64,000 nucleotides of DNA. It comes from Paludicola sp. MB14-C6. GTDB lineage: Bacteria > Bacillota > Clostridia > Oscillospirales > Ruminococcaceae. The DNA is taken from positions 2,542,001 through 2,606,000 of the forward strand of contig NZ_CP133133.1 of the NCBI RefSeq assembly GCF_030908625.1. Direction: 5' to 3'. Of the stretch, positions 8,585 to 18,589 are shown in pieces. Position numbers and translations under genes: made by a program. The notes below the pieces were generated by a model that was given only the letters and a program-made list of their open reading frames with translations, was not told the origin of the DNA and ran no database searches. Positions within the stretch are counted from its first letter, which is position 1. Each line of letters begins with the position of its first letter.

Positions 8585-9077
8585 TTGTGTAGTGGGTAAA
8601 TCATCCGTATTTCATTCTTAACAATATTAGGAGTAGTACCATAGAAAGTTGATTTAAATTATCATTATAAATATAATTTTAACCTCAATAATTTATTCCT
8701 TGTTTATTACAGGTATGCATTGCTTGACTACGTTAATTATTATAACTAAAATTCCTATTAACTTATCTTTCAAGAGTCCTACAATAAAGAATAAAACTAT
8801 ATAAAAATAAGTGTGACTATGAAAGAATGAGTATATTTAAATTACTATTTATGAAATTAAAAAATGAATCAATTCAATACATGTTATTTTTTTACTATTA
8901 TGAGTAGATTGAATGGAGGAATTTGAAAAAACAACATGTATTGTTTTAAAAAAAGGATAAATGGTCAAAAATTAAAACACAAACAAAAATATTGTGTATT
9001 CTAATACAGTGGTTATGATGATAATATGAAGATAGTAAAAATGCATATAAACTACAATCATTAAGGAGGAAAAAGTA
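8585..9077. other. Intergenic region before the fucoside operon
   Basis: About 490 bp without a convincing gene. It contains an 18-bp inverted repeat with one mismatch (arms 8875-8892 and 8926-8943, CAATACATGTT core) and a weak promoter candidate (TTGTGT 8992, TATGAT 9014, 16-bp spacer). Since the next genes are YesN/YesM-controlled in context, this is where operator sites would be expected. Confidence 0.5.
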
Positions 9078-10403
9078 ATGAAACTAACAAAAATTTCAAG
9101 TGGCATGTTAGCTCTTTTGATAGCGGCTACCACAGCAATGACAGGATGTGGAGACAAACAACCTTCTTCATCAAAAACAAACAGTGGCACAACGGAAAAA
9201 CCTGTAATTGAATTTTATCATGGATATTTCCAAAGTAAAGAGGAGTGGCCAACAGCTGCAGTCATGAGAGATATTTATGACAAATTTGCAAAGGATAATG
9301 CTGACAAATTCACATTTAAGGTTAATGTGGTTGAAACAGGCGGCGAAGGTATTCAAACAAAATGTCTACAAGAAGTTGCAAACGGTTCATTTCCGGATAT
9401 GGTTGACTTAGGCGGATATAACTGCATTCCAGCAGCTGTAGCTGCAAAAGCAGTATTAGACCTAAAACCATATATTGATAAGGATTCTTCCTTTAAAGCA
9501 AATGTTGGCGTAAACTACGAACAAAATCAAATCAACCGCGGAATTTACTCAATTAAAGAGCAAATTGAATCAATCGGTTTTTGGTATAACGAAGAATTAT
9601 TTCAAAAAGCACAAGCAGATACTCCTGATAAATGGAAGACATGGGATGATTTTGACAAAGCTGTTGATAAATTAAAGGGATGTAAAGAAGTTGAATCTCC
9701 TTTCACATTAGCACAAGGATGGCCTACAAATCTTTTATTAACAGGTAATTTAATGAACTCTGCTGAAGGTAGAAAGTTGATGTCAAGCCCTGTTCCGGAT
9801 TTCACAAATAATGCATTTAAAGATACCTTGAATTTTATTACAAATAGTGCATTAAAGAAAGTTAACAGTGCTAATTTCACACCTGACGATGATACATACA
9901 GACAAAACTTCATAAATGGTAAGAGCGCAATGTTATTCAACGGTGTTTGGGACGCAAGTTCATTTGATGCAAAAGCTACAAAATTTAAACCTGCTATTTT
10001 CCCAACCAGCGAAGCAGGCAAAAAAGCAGCAATCGTATCAGCTGGTGCTGGCTTAACAATTTCAAGCAAACTTTCAGACGCACAAAAAGAAGCTTGTGTT
10101 GCATTTGTTAAATATATGACAAGCGAAGAAGTAGCTAAGAGAATCTTTACTGAAGGTTTAGCTATGCCATCAAGCTCAACTTTTGATTATTCAAAATACT
10201 TGAATGATTCAAATGTTGGAATTAAAAATCTCGCTGCAGCATGTCAATTAGTGCAATCAGCTGATTATAAAGTTAAAGCAATTGGTGCAACGTGGGGCGG
10301 CGATGTTGAAGCAGCTATTACTGGTAAATATGCTCAATTAAAAGATGGCTCAAAAACTACTGATCAAGTAATTAACGAATTAAAATCAATTGTAGCAGAA
10401 TAA
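9078..10403 (+). CDS. Sugar ABC transporter substrate-binding lipoprotein
   Basis: A 441-residue family 1 extracellular binding protein (MalE/UgpB type). The signal peptide ends in A-M-T-G-C, so Cys24 is the lipidated residue. The mature domain has the usual W-Y-N hinge region (I-G-F-W-Y-N) and a G-K-S-A-M-L-F-N-G motif found in sugar binders. AGGAGG lies 7 nt before the ATG. It is the first gene of an operon with two permeases and intracellular GH29 and GH65 enzymes, so the ligand is probably a fucose-containing oligosaccharide. A hairpin follows the stop and probably keeps its mRNA level above that of the permeases. Confidence 0.93.
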   Translation: MKLTKISSGMLALLIAATTAMTGCGDKQPSSSKTNSGTTEKPVIEFYHGYFQSKEEWPTAAVMRDIYDKFAKDNADKFTFKVNVVETGGEGIQTKCLQEVANGSFPDMVDLGGYNCIPAAVAAKAVLDLKPYIDKDSSFKANVGVNYEQNQINRGIYSIKEQIESIGFWYNEELFQKAQADTPDKWKTWDDFDKAVDKLKGCKEVESPFTLAQGWPTNLLLTGNLMNSAEGRKLMSSPVPDFTNNAFKDTLNFITNSALKKVNSANFTPDDDTYRQNFINGKSAMLFNGVWDASSFDAKATKFKPAIFPTSEAGKKAAIVSAGAGLTISSKLSDAQKEACVAFVKYMTSEEVAKRIFTEGLAMPSSSTFDYSKYLNDSNVGIKNLAAACQLVQSADYKVKAIGATWGGDVEAAITGKYAQLKDGSKTTDQVINELKSIVAE

Positions 10404-10423
10404 CCTCCTAAATAAAAACGAGT

Positions 10424-10454
10424 AAAAGCGCGGAATTATTCGTTCCGTGCTTTT
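10424..10454 (+). terminator. Intercistronic hairpin (partial terminator)
   Basis: AAAAGCGCGGAA pairs with TTCCGTGCTTTT (one G-U) around a 7-base loop, followed by ATTCTTCTT. Located between the binding protein and the first permease, as is common where the binding protein is needed in excess. Confidence 0.7.
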
Positions 10455-10478
10455 ATTCTTCTTGAAAGGATTTTGGCA

Positions 10479-11402
10479 ATGAACAAAAGTAATAAAAAAA
10501 AGCTAAAGTTCAACAGAAAAACAGGGTTTGTCATAATGTTTTTATTGCCTGCTGTTTTATTGTTTGCGATCATATATGCATATCCGCTCGCAAATATTTT
10601 TATAACATCATTTTCAAAATGGAATTACAAAAATTTGTCAAGTCCTAAGTTCCTTGGATTTGGTCATATGTTCGACAACTACATAAAGCTCTTTACAACA
10701 GATTATTATTTTATGTCAGCACTATTAAATTCATTAAAATGGGTTTTGTTAGTTTTGGTTATCCAAGTTCCATTAGCTATAATTGTTGCATTTGTATTAT
10801 CAAAAAGGCCACGAGGTTGGAAACTTGTAAGAAATACATATATTATTCCGAATATTATTTCAACTTCGGCAATTGGATTAATTTTCTTAAATTTATATGA
10901 TCCTGCAAGAGGAGCTGTAACACAAATCATCAATAGCTTAAGTTCATCAAACGATGTTAATATTTTAGCAAGTGGCGGCTCTGCGTTTTGGGGTGTAACT
11001 TTCTCATTTGTATTGTTTGGTGGAACAGCAATGCTTCTTGTTTTATCTCAGATATCTGCAATTTCGCCTGATCTTTATGAAGCCGCTCGAATTGATGGCG
11101 CAAATTCATTTCAAATAGACACAAAGATTGTTTTGCCTTTATTAAAACCCATTATTGGAACAATAGCAATTTTAGCAACGAACTACGGATTGTTATTATA
11201 TAATGAGATTGCATTATTAACAGGTGGTGGACCTGATAAAGCAACTTACAGCTTAAGCTACTATATTTATCAAACAGCAATGGGCAGCAGCAAGTTGAAC
11301 TTTTCATTGGCAAATACAGCAGGTGTAGTGCAATTTATATTAGGACTTGTGTTAGTTGGTTTGATTTCTAAGGTTTTTAAAATGGATAAAAGTCATATTT
11401 AG
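10479..11402 (+). CDS. Sugar ABC transporter permease, MalF/UgpA type
   Basis: A 307-residue inner-membrane permease with six predicted membrane segments and the cytoplasmic EAA loop (Y-E-A-A-R-I-D-G-A) that docks the ATPase. The ATG at 10479 is chosen because GAAAGGA lies 8 nt upstream. An in-frame TTG six bases earlier is too close to it. It pairs with the next gene to form the channel of the sugar importer. No ATPase is encoded in the locus, so a shared MsmK/UgpC-type ATPase elsewhere must energise it, the norm in Bacillota. Confidence 0.93.
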   Translation: MNKSNKKKLKFNRKTGFVIMFLLPAVLLFAIIYAYPLANIFITSFSKWNYKNLSSPKFLGFGHMFDNYIKLFTTDYYFMSALLNSLKWVLLVLVIQVPLAIIVAFVLSKRPRGWKLVRNTYIIPNIISTSAIGLIFLNLYDPARGAVTQIINSLSSSNDVNILASGGSAFWGVTFSFVLFGGTAMLLVLSQISAISPDLYEAARIDGANSFQIDTKIVLPLLKPIIGTIAILATNYGLLLYNEIALLTGGGPDKATYSLSYYIYQTAMGSSKLNFSLANTAGVVQFILGLVLVGLISKVFKMDKSHI

Positions 11403-11429
11403 TAAAGGCAATTAGTTGGAGGTAAAATC

Positions 11430-12272
11430 ATGTTACGAAAGAAGAATAATAAAAATTTAATGGCCAAGATTTTGTCAAATATATTGAAGTATTTTGTAAT
11501 GTTATTTGTACTAATAGTTTCCCTATATCCAATTATTTGGGTGTTCATATCTTCCTTTAAAGAAGTTCCGGGTGGATTGGGATTACCGAAAAAATGGATA
11601 TTCGATGGATATATTACGATTTTTACTAAACTAAATATTCAAACATACTTTTGGAACAGTATTGTTATTTCAGTAATATCTACAGTTTTAAGTGTGTTAA
11701 TAGTTGCGATGGCTGCGTATGTTTCAGCTAGAATCAATTTTAAAGGGAAAGGAATTATTACTACAATGTTTGCAACTACATTGTTTATTCCGGCTATTTC
11801 AATTAGCTTTCCGATTTATAGAATGATGGGTGCATTGAATTTAAGAGACACTAAGGAAGGTGTCATATTTATTTATACAGGTCTTGGAATTGCAGTGACA
11901 TATTTTATAATAAGGAGTTATTTTATGACAATTCCAAAAGAAATGGAAGAAGCAGCTCAAATAGATGGATGTGGATATTCGTCTACATTTTTCAGAATTA
12001 TTGTGCCAATAGCAAAACCAGGTTTGGTAACAGCAGCAATATTAGTTTTCTTAAACAACTGGAACGAATTTTATTTTGCATCACTATTGCTTACAAGCAA
12101 GGTGAATATGACTATCCCTGCGCTGCTTGGTCAATTTAAAACAGCATACTCTCAAAACTTAAATGGTATGTTTTCTGCTATAATAGTGGCAGTTGTTCCT
12201 ACAATTATTGTTTTCAGCTGTACTTCAGAAATGTTTGTTAAGAGTCTAACAGCCGGAGCTGTTAAAGGTTAG
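11430..12272 (+). CDS. Sugar ABC transporter permease, MalG/UgpE type
   Basis: A 280-residue permease with six membrane segments and the EAA motif M-E-E-A-A-Q-I-D-G-C, the partner of the preceding permease. It is 27 bp downstream with a TTGGAGG ribosome site, so both subunits are made from one transcript. The C-terminal T-A-G-A-V-K-G is typical of CUT1 sugar permeases. Substrate by context: a fucosylated oligosaccharide. Confidence 0.93.
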   Translation: MLRKKNNKNLMAKILSNILKYFVMLFVLIVSLYPIIWVFISSFKEVPGGLGLPKKWIFDGYITIFTKLNIQTYFWNSIVISVISTVLSVLIVAMAAYVSARINFKGKGIITTMFATTLFIPAISISFPIYRMMGALNLRDTKEGVIFIYTGLGIAVTYFIIRSYFMTIPKEMEEAAQIDGCGYSSTFFRIIVPIAKPGLVTAAILVFLNNWNEFYFASLLLTSKVNMTIPALLGQFKTAYSQNLNGMFSAIIVAVVPTIIVFSCTSEMFVKSLTAGAVKG

Positions 12273-12303
12273 TTTTGTTATAAAAAAGGTGGTATAAATA
12301 ATT

Positions 12304-13623
12304 ATGGACCAATATATTAAAAGAATGAACGAAAGAGACCAACGAACAGAATGGTTTTTAAACGATAGATTCGGTATGTTTTTGCATTGGGGGCTGTATT
12401 CCATTCATGGAAAAAATGAGTGGTATCCAAGCGACAACAAGGTTTCGACAAAAGAGTATCAAACTTATTTTGAAGAGTTTAACCCAGTAAGGTTTAATGC
12501 AAAAGAGTGGGCTAAAATGGCAAAGGCTGCTGGGATGAAATATGCGGTTTTAACAACAAAGCATCATGATGGATTTTGCTTATTTGACAGTGAGTTTACA
12601 GATTTTAAGGTTACAAATACTCCTTTTAAGCGAGATATTATTAAAGAATTTGTAGAAGCTTTTCGTGCAGAGGGGCTAAAGGTGGGATTGTATTATTCCT
12701 TACTTGATTGGCACCATGAAGAATATCCTGCTTATGGCGATATGTATCATCCAAGCAGAGATGATGAGGCCTTTAAGAATAAAAATAGAGATTTTAACAA
12801 GTACTTAACTTATATGCATAATCAAGTAGAAGAGCTTATGACGAAGTATGGTAAAATCGATATTATGTGGTTCGATTTTTCATATAAAGATCATTTGGGC
12901 GATGATTGGAAGGGTAGAGAGCTTATTAGCATGATACGCAAATATCAACCTCATATTATTTTAAATGGTAGATTAGAGGGTAGTGGTGAGTCTTATGGGT
13001 CTATTATGACAGATGAGCCCCAAGAATTTGCTGGTGACTTTGCTTGTCCTGAGATGATTATTCCACCACAAGGATTGACAACTAAGTCTGGCAGACAAAT
13101 ACCTTGGGAAGCATGTTTTACTCTTAATAATAACTGGGGCTATTCTCCTAATGATAAAATGTATAAAAATTCTTCTCAGTTAATTCGTAAGTTAGTTGAG
13201 TGTACAAGTAAAAATGGCAATATGCTTTTGAACTTATCACCAACCGCTAAGGGCGATTTTCCTGAAATTCAAGTCAAGATTTTGCAAGAAATTGCTGAGT
13301 GGATGAAGAAGAGTAGCGAAAGTATATACAATTGTAAAAAAGCAGATTTACCAAAGCCGGAGTGGGGACGATACACTCAAAATGGCAAAAAGCTTTACGC
13401 ACATATATTAGATGAAAGTATAGGCGCAATTTGTTTACCAGGGCTAAAAGGTAAGGTGAAAAAAGCTCGTGTGTTGTCTGATGGCAGCGAAGTAGTTGCA
13501 ATTAGTCCTTGGGTTGCAAAAGAGTTCCCTGATGATTTATTTATTAACTATGGGTTACCTGAATGGATGTCATTTACCTTTGAACCTACACCAGACAGAG
13601 TAATTGAACTTGAATTAATATAA
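12304..13623 (+). CDS. Alpha-L-fucosidase, GH29, intracellular
   Basis: A 439-residue retaining alpha-L-fucosidase. The family opening R-F-G-M-F-L-H-W-G and the K-H-H-D-G-F-C substrate-binding motif are present. The nucleophile should be D191 in I-M-W-F-D-F. There is no signal peptide, so it acts on oligosaccharides taken up by the adjacent ABC importer, releasing L-fucose. It lacks long C-terminal carbohydrate-binding extensions. It is 31 bp after the permease gene with a GGTGG ribosome site. Alternatives within the family (1,3/1,4- or 1,2-preferring) cannot be separated by eye. Confidence 0.93.
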   Translation: MDQYIKRMNERDQRTEWFLNDRFGMFLHWGLYSIHGKNEWYPSDNKVSTKEYQTYFEEFNPVRFNAKEWAKMAKAAGMKYAVLTTKHHDGFCLFDSEFTDFKVTNTPFKRDIIKEFVEAFRAEGLKVGLYYSLLDWHHEEYPAYGDMYHPSRDDEAFKNKNRDFNKYLTYMHNQVEELMTKYGKIDIMWFDFSYKDHLGDDWKGRELISMIRKYQPHIILNGRLEGSGESYGSIMTDEPQEFAGDFACPEMIIPPQGLTTKSGRQIPWEACFTLNNNWGYSPNDKMYKNSSQLIRKLVECTSKNGNMLLNLSPTAKGDFPEIQVKILQEIAEWMKKSSESIYNCKKADLPKPEWGRYTQNGKKLYAHILDESIGAICLPGLKGKVKKARVLSDGSEVVAISPWVAKEFPDDLFINYGLPEWMSFTFEPTPDRVIELELI

Positions 13624-13715
13624 ATTCTTAAATTTGACTATATTTTTGGAATTTGTTATAGTAATCTTAACATAATAGTTGGCAAAAACTAATTGCTTTA
13701 GAAGGGTGAACTGAC

Positions 13716-15269
13716 ATGTATCGAGTTATTATAGCAGACGATGAACCACTTGTGCGTACGAGCTTGCAAGTGCTAATTAACTGGTCCGATTTTGATTGCG
13801 AAATTGTGTATGTCGCAAGTGACGGAAAAGACGTAATGGATCACCTTGATAGCTGTAAGCCAGATATCATTGTAACAGATATTAAGATGCCAAATTGTTC
13901 AGGAATTGATATTGCAAAATATATCAAAGATAACAAACTCATGATTAAAGTTATCATATTAACAGGCTATGCTGATTTTTCATATGCCCAGCAATCTGTA
14001 AAATATGATGTAGTTGATTATATAACAAAGACTGGAGCATTTGATGGAATTGAGCTTGCTATTCAAAAGGCGAAAGACCAACTTGTAAAGGAAAACAGCA
14101 TGCTTTTGTATGATAGCAAAACTGCAATGGAAGAAAATTTTCTTAAGTCTGTTATTGATGGATCTTTAAGTAACATACCAGAGATTGAAGATAAGGCAAA
14201 ATTATTAAAAATTAACTTGAAAAGTTTTGTTGTGATGGTATTTCATTTTAGCTTTCAAGATAATATTGATAATAATAAAAACTATAAAATTAATAATAGC
14301 TTAAGCCGTTTTTTTCAAATGTCTTTTAAAGAACTGGATAAAAAAATTATACCGATCAGAAAAAGCATATTTTGTATTGTTTTAAATAATGTAGATGCGA
14401 ATTATCATACAAGCATTGAAAAATATTGCATAAATATATTGGATATGATAGAAAATTTCATGAATTTAAAAGTTGTAGTTGGTATAAGCGAAAAAACAGA
14501 TGAATTATTCAATCTAAAAAAGGCTTATCACCATGCATTTTCATCTTTAAACAAGGGATTTTTACATATCGAAAACAAGATTAACTACTATACCCCTGAA
14601 ATATTAGATGATAAATGTGTCAAAGAGACAAATGCATTATTAGAAGAAATTAACCACTGCATTCCTAAGGGAAAGGTTGCTGAGTCGCTTAACGCATTTA
14701 GAAAAATGATCTCTTTGCAAAAAGAGAATAATACATCAGCAAAAATTATTAAAAACTGTGGTGTTATGATTGCGAATAAATGTGATAGTTCATTGGGCGA
14801 ATTTGAATTATCGTTATCTACTGTTATTGGAATCGACTCTGACGTTGAACAAGCTATATACAATTGTATTCAAGTAACGGATTATTCTAAATTGATGGAA
14901 AAAATCATCAAAAAATCAATTGAAACAATTAACCAATATGTACAGAAGAAGAGCATTATTATTTTTGATTGCCAAAGATATATTGATTGCAATTTTAAAA
15001 AAAATATAATGGTAGCAGATATTGCAAAAAAATTCTCTATTAGTGCAAGCTATTTAAGCAGACTGTTTAAAGAAGAAACAGGTAATACAATTATTGCAAC
15101 TATTAATGAAAAGAGAATTGCAGAAGCAAAAAAATTACTGTCCGATACTGACATGATGGTATATGAAGTGGCTGATGAGTTGGGCTTTGAAAATACAACA
15201 TATTTTTCTCATTTTTTTAAAAAACACACAAACATGTCGCCAAAGGATTTTAAAGAACAATCCATATAA
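13716..15269 (+). CDS. AraC-type response regulator (YesN-like)
   Basis: A 517-residue regulator: an N-terminal receiver domain with acidic pocket D8-D9-E10 and phospho-acceptor D55 (V-T-D-I-K-M-P), a long middle region of about 270 residues, and a C-terminal AraC double helix-turn-helix (about 415-515) with F-S-I-S-A-S-Y-L-S-R-L-F-K and the closing N-T-T-Y-F-S-H-F-F-K. Such proteins pair with YesM/LytS-type kinases to activate carbohydrate operons. Its kinase is probably the gene at 19892, four genes downstream. A 92-bp gap before it may hold an internal promoter. Confidence 0.93.
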   Translation: MYRVIIADDEPLVRTSLQVLINWSDFDCEIVYVASDGKDVMDHLDSCKPDIIVTDIKMPNCSGIDIAKYIKDNKLMIKVIILTGYADFSYAQQSVKYDVVDYITKTGAFDGIELAIQKAKDQLVKENSMLLYDSKTAMEENFLKSVIDGSLSNIPEIEDKAKLLKINLKSFVVMVFHFSFQDNIDNNKNYKINNSLSRFFQMSFKELDKKIIPIRKSIFCIVLNNVDANYHTSIEKYCINILDMIENFMNLKVVVGISEKTDELFNLKKAYHHAFSSLNKGFLHIENKINYYTPEILDDKCVKETNALLEEINHCIPKGKVAESLNAFRKMISLQKENNTSAKIIKNCGVMIANKCDSSLGEFELSLSTVIGIDSDVEQAIYNCIQVTDYSKLMEKIIKKSIETINQYVQKKSIIIFDCQRYIDCNFKKNIMVADIAKKFSISASYLSRLFKEETGNTIIATINEKRIAEAKKLLSDTDMMVYEVADELGFENTTYFSHFFKKHTNMSPKDFKEQSI

Positions 15270-15328
15270 TACTATTTATATTGAAATTGAGTATATGGGT
15301 TTGTGATCGGAAAGAAGGAATAGCTTTT

Positions 15329-17593
15329 ATGTGTTGGACAGTGAAAGAGAATGGATTTGATAAAAGCAAAATAGAGTTTTTTGGCAGTAAGTTCTGCATT
15401 GGAAATGGTTATTACGGATATAGAGGCTGCTTAGAGGAATATGCGAAAGAACAGCTTGTGGCTTGTACTCTTTCTGAAGTATATGATGACAATGGTTCTA
15501 ATTGGAGGGAACCAATCAACATTCAAAATCCTCTACATACTTGTATTTATTATAAAAATGAACCGATTACGGTTTTAAATTGCGATGTTAAAGCTCATAG
15601 TCAAGAATTAGATATTAAAACAGGCTTACATACAAGAAAAACACAGTTTATCACAAAAGATAAACAAACAATATCTTTGTATTCCGAGCGATTTGCAAGT
15701 ATTGATAACGTACATCTGTTACTTATGAGATATTCTGTAACAGCGGACAGTGATATGGAAATCATCCTTAAAACAACGATTGATATGGATATTTGGGACG
15801 CAAATGGCCCTCACTATAGTAATGTGGATTCGTTTGGTAACGATATTAAAACTGTTGTTTCTAAAACGATTGAGTGTCAAAAAACGGTATCATTATCTGA
15901 ATGTACATTATTGAATGGACAAGTTTATGAAAGCCAAGCCTACAAGAATAACGTGGAGCGCAGCTATAAAATTACGTTGAAAAAGGATATCCCATGTGTT
16001 TTAGAAAAATATGTTGCAATTTGCAAAGATACTGATTGTGCTGATGTGAAAAAGTACTCAATTAACTATTGCAAGGACTCAGCACAGATTGGATATGACA
16101 AGTTATTCTTAAACCACAAAAACGCTTGGCAAAAGCGTTGGGATGATTTTGATATTAAAATAGATGGAGATGAAAAGGCACAATTAGCAGTAAGATATAG
16201 TATGTATTTACTACTGATTTCATCCCCATTCCATACCGATATGGTTGCAATTCCCGCAAGAGGACTATCAGGACAAGTATACAAGGGCGGAATGTTTTGG
16301 GATACCGAAATATATATGCTCCAAATGTTTGCTTATTGTCATCCCGATGTTGCGAAAAATCTTATGATGTATCGAGTGCATAATTTAAAAGGAGCAATCG
16401 AAAAAGCACAGGAATATGGATATAAGGGTGCATTTTACCCTTGGGAAAGTCAAGAAACAGGTAAGGATGGCTGTACTCATTACAATCTTGTTGACATTTT
16501 TACAGGAAGAAAAATGAGAACTTATTTTAGAGATAAACAAATTCATATTAGTGCTGATGTTGTGTATGGCTTATGGAAATATGCACAAATAACGGGTGAC
16601 GATAAGATTTTATTGCATGGCGGTGCTGAAGTAATTGTTGAATGCGCTAGATTTTTCTGTTCTTATGGTTACTATAAAGTCGAAAAGCAAAGATATGAGT
16701 TATTAGATGTTACCGGTGCGGATGAGTATCATGAAAGAGTTAATAATGATGCTTATACAAACTATATGGTGAAGCTTTGCCTTCAATCTGCCGTTGAAAC
16801 ATTGGATTATTTACAAGAAAATCACAATGCATTATATGAGAAGATTGTATCTAATTTTGATTCAGAAGAAGAATTAAAACTTATATATAATATGAATGAA
16901 AAAATATATTTACCTCAGCCAAACAATGAGGGAGTAATCGAACAATATGATGGCTATTTTAAGCAGGAAGATTTATCTATTGAGGAATTGTACAGCAGAA
17001 TAATAAAACCGAACGAGTATCTTGGCAGTCCTTGTGGATTGGCAGTAAACACTCAAATTATAAAGCAAGCTGATGTTGTTTTACTATTGTGTATGATGGG
17101 TGAGCAGTTCAGCACACAAATTAAAGAGAAAAACTGGACTTATTACGAACCAAGAACAGAACATGGTTCTAGCTTAAGCACTTGTATTTATGCATTACTT
17201 GCTGCGCAAATTGGAAAGACAGATTGGGCATATCGTTATTTAATGAAGGCGGCACAGATTGACTTAAACGGTAATTATAAGCTATATTTAGGCGATTTAT
17301 ATATTGGTGGAACACATCCGGCAGCAAATGGCGGAACATGGATGGTAACAGTTTTAGGGTTTGGTGGGTTACATATAAAAGATGGTATTGTGAATATTAA
17401 TCCAAAGCTTCCTGAAAATTGGAATTCTATGTCATATCATTTTTATTATAATCATAACGGCTTTAACACGTCTATTTCAAGAAAAAGAATTGAAATAACT
17501 CCTGATAAGCAAAATAAAAATGATGTTCAGTTTTGCATCAATGATAAAAATTATATCTGTACCATAAAAGAAGGAATAAAAGTGAATTTTTAA
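15329..17593 (+). CDS. GH65 family glycoside phosphorylase/hydrolase
   Basis: A 754-residue GH65 enzyme, the family of maltose, kojibiose, nigerose and trehalose phosphorylases. Seen are the N-terminal G-N-G-Y-Y-G-Y-R-G, the W-D-T-E motif, the catalytic acid region G-A-D-E-Y-H-E-R-V-N-N-D-A-Y-T-N-Y-M, and the H-G-S-S-L-S loop that binds phosphate in the phosphorylases. It would split an alpha-glucosyl disaccharide with phosphate to beta-glucose 1-phosphate inside the cell. The ATG at 15329 (GAAGGA 10 nt before) is preferred to an in-frame TTG 48 bases upstream. Its place beside a fucosidase suggests a fucosyl/alpha-glucosyl substrate. The exact linkage is unknown. Confidence 0.9.
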   Translation: MCWTVKENGFDKSKIEFFGSKFCIGNGYYGYRGCLEEYAKEQLVACTLSEVYDDNGSNWREPINIQNPLHTCIYYKNEPITVLNCDVKAHSQELDIKTGLHTRKTQFITKDKQTISLYSERFASIDNVHLLLMRYSVTADSDMEIILKTTIDMDIWDANGPHYSNVDSFGNDIKTVVSKTIECQKTVSLSECTLLNGQVYESQAYKNNVERSYKITLKKDIPCVLEKYVAICKDTDCADVKKYSINYCKDSAQIGYDKLFLNHKNAWQKRWDDFDIKIDGDEKAQLAVRYSMYLLLISSPFHTDMVAIPARGLSGQVYKGGMFWDTEIYMLQMFAYCHPDVAKNLMMYRVHNLKGAIEKAQEYGYKGAFYPWESQETGKDGCTHYNLVDIFTGRKMRTYFRDKQIHISADVVYGLWKYAQITGDDKILLHGGAEVIVECARFFCSYGYYKVEKQRYELLDVTGADEYHERVNNDAYTNYMVKLCLQSAVETLDYLQENHNALYEKIVSNFDSEEELKLIYNMNEKIYLPQPNNEGVIEQYDGYFKQEDLSIEELYSRIIKPNEYLGSPCGLAVNTQIIKQADVVLLLCMMGEQFSTQIKEKNWTYYEPRTEHGSSLSTCIYALLAAQIGKTDWAYRYLMKAAQIDLNGNYKLYLGDLYIGGTHPAANGGTWMVTVLGFGGLHIKDGIVNINPKLPENWNSMSYHFYYNHNGFNTSISRKRIEITPDKQNKNDVQFCINDKNYICTIKEGIKVNF

Positions 17594-17639
17594 AGTAGCA
17601 GGGAGGTAAAAGGGCAAGTCTTTTGTTGCTCATATACAT

Positions 17640-18500
17640 ATGAAATATAAAGCAATTTACTTTGATTGGGATGGAACTGCAGTTGCATCACGCATATCGC
17701 CCGCAGATAAAATATTACGTCCGATGATTGAATTATTGAAAAAAGGTGTGAAACTGATTATTATAAGTGGAACAACCTACAATAATATAGCTTTTGGAAA
17801 AATTCATGAGTTGATACCTGTTGAATGTCAAGCCAACCTTTTCTTAGGTTTAGGACGTGGTGCATATAATTATGGAATAAAAGAGGGAAAGCCATACTTG
17901 CTTTCAGAAAACATTCTTAATGTGGATAAAAAGTCAAAATTAGACAAAGTTTGTTTTGATATTCACCAATGTTTATGGGAGAAATATTCATTACATACAG
18001 ATATCGTGTTTAGTCGTCCTAATTATTGCAAAATCGATTTAATGGTTGACAATGATAGAAAAGATAGCTTGTTTTTACAAGAGAATGAAATTGACTGTGT
18101 TAATGAAATGCTTCGTGAACACAAAATTGAAGGCGGGTTAAAACAGTTGATTGATTTAAGCGAAACGATTGGAAACAACAATAACATGCCAGTTAAGGCA
18201 ACTACCGACGCAAAATATTTAGAGGTTGGCATTACAACTAAAAGCGACAATGTTGATTATTTTGTGAACTATTTTCATAAACATGACCATATAACCATTG
18301 AGGATTGTTGCTTTTGTGGTGATGAGTTTACTTGCTTGTCAGATGGAGTTTATGGTAGCGATTCACAAATGATTACCCAAAGAACCAAAACAGCAAAGTT
18401 TCTTGATGTTTCTGTTTGTGCAAGATTATTACCAAAAGAAGTAGACCACATTGGAGGCGGAGTAGAAGGCTTTCAAAATTTCTTAGAATCACAAATTTAA
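17640..18500 (+). CDS. HAD-superfamily phosphatase, class II cap
   Basis: A 286-residue HAD hydrolase. Motif I is D-W-D-G-T (nucleophile Asp and acid/base Asp), motif II is I-I-S-G-T-T, and the acidic motif IV is C-G-D-E-F. The cap lies between motifs II and III, as in Cof/SPP-type class IIB phosphatases, not in the beta-phosphoglucomutase position usual next to GH65 genes. So it is more likely a sugar-phosphate phosphatase than a mutase. It is 46 bp after the GH65 gene in the same operon. The substrate is unknown. A 21-bp inverted repeat follows the stop. Confidence 0.8.
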   Translation: MKYKAIYFDWDGTAVASRISPADKILRPMIELLKKGVKLIIISGTTYNNIAFGKIHELIPVECQANLFLGLGRGAYNYGIKEGKPYLLSENILNVDKKSKLDKVCFDIHQCLWEKYSLHTDIVFSRPNYCKIDLMVDNDRKDSLFLQENEIDCVNEMLREHKIEGGLKQLIDLSETIGNNNNMPVKATTDAKYLEVGITTKSDNVDYFVNYFHKHDHITIEDCCFCGDEFTCLSDGVYGSDSQMITQRTKTAKFLDVSVCARLLPKEVDHIGGGVEGFQNFLESQI

Positions 18501-18555
18501 TATAATACATTATCCATTATTTTTCTTGCAGAATAATAATGGATAATGTATTATA
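18501..18555 (+). repeat. Perfect 21-bp inverted repeat between HAD and SBP genes
   Basis: Arms at 18501-18521 and 18535-18555 are exact reverse complements around a 13-base spacer. The repeat starts at the HAD stop codon and ends 20 bp before the ribosome site of the next gene. No T-run follows, so it may be an mRNA-processing or protective hairpin or a regulator site. Confidence 0.75.
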
Positions 18556-18589
18556 AAGGAATAATGTTAATATTTAGGTGGTAAACAGA

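Noticed and set aside
8913..8960. Very short ORFs (8-15 codons) upstream of the fucoside operon
   Set aside because: They fall within the inverted repeat and AT-rich DNA, with no evidence of translation or a following attenuator.
9602..10069. Minus-strand ORF of 155 aa within the binding protein gene at 9078
   Set aside because: Antisense shadow of a well-supported lipoprotein gene.
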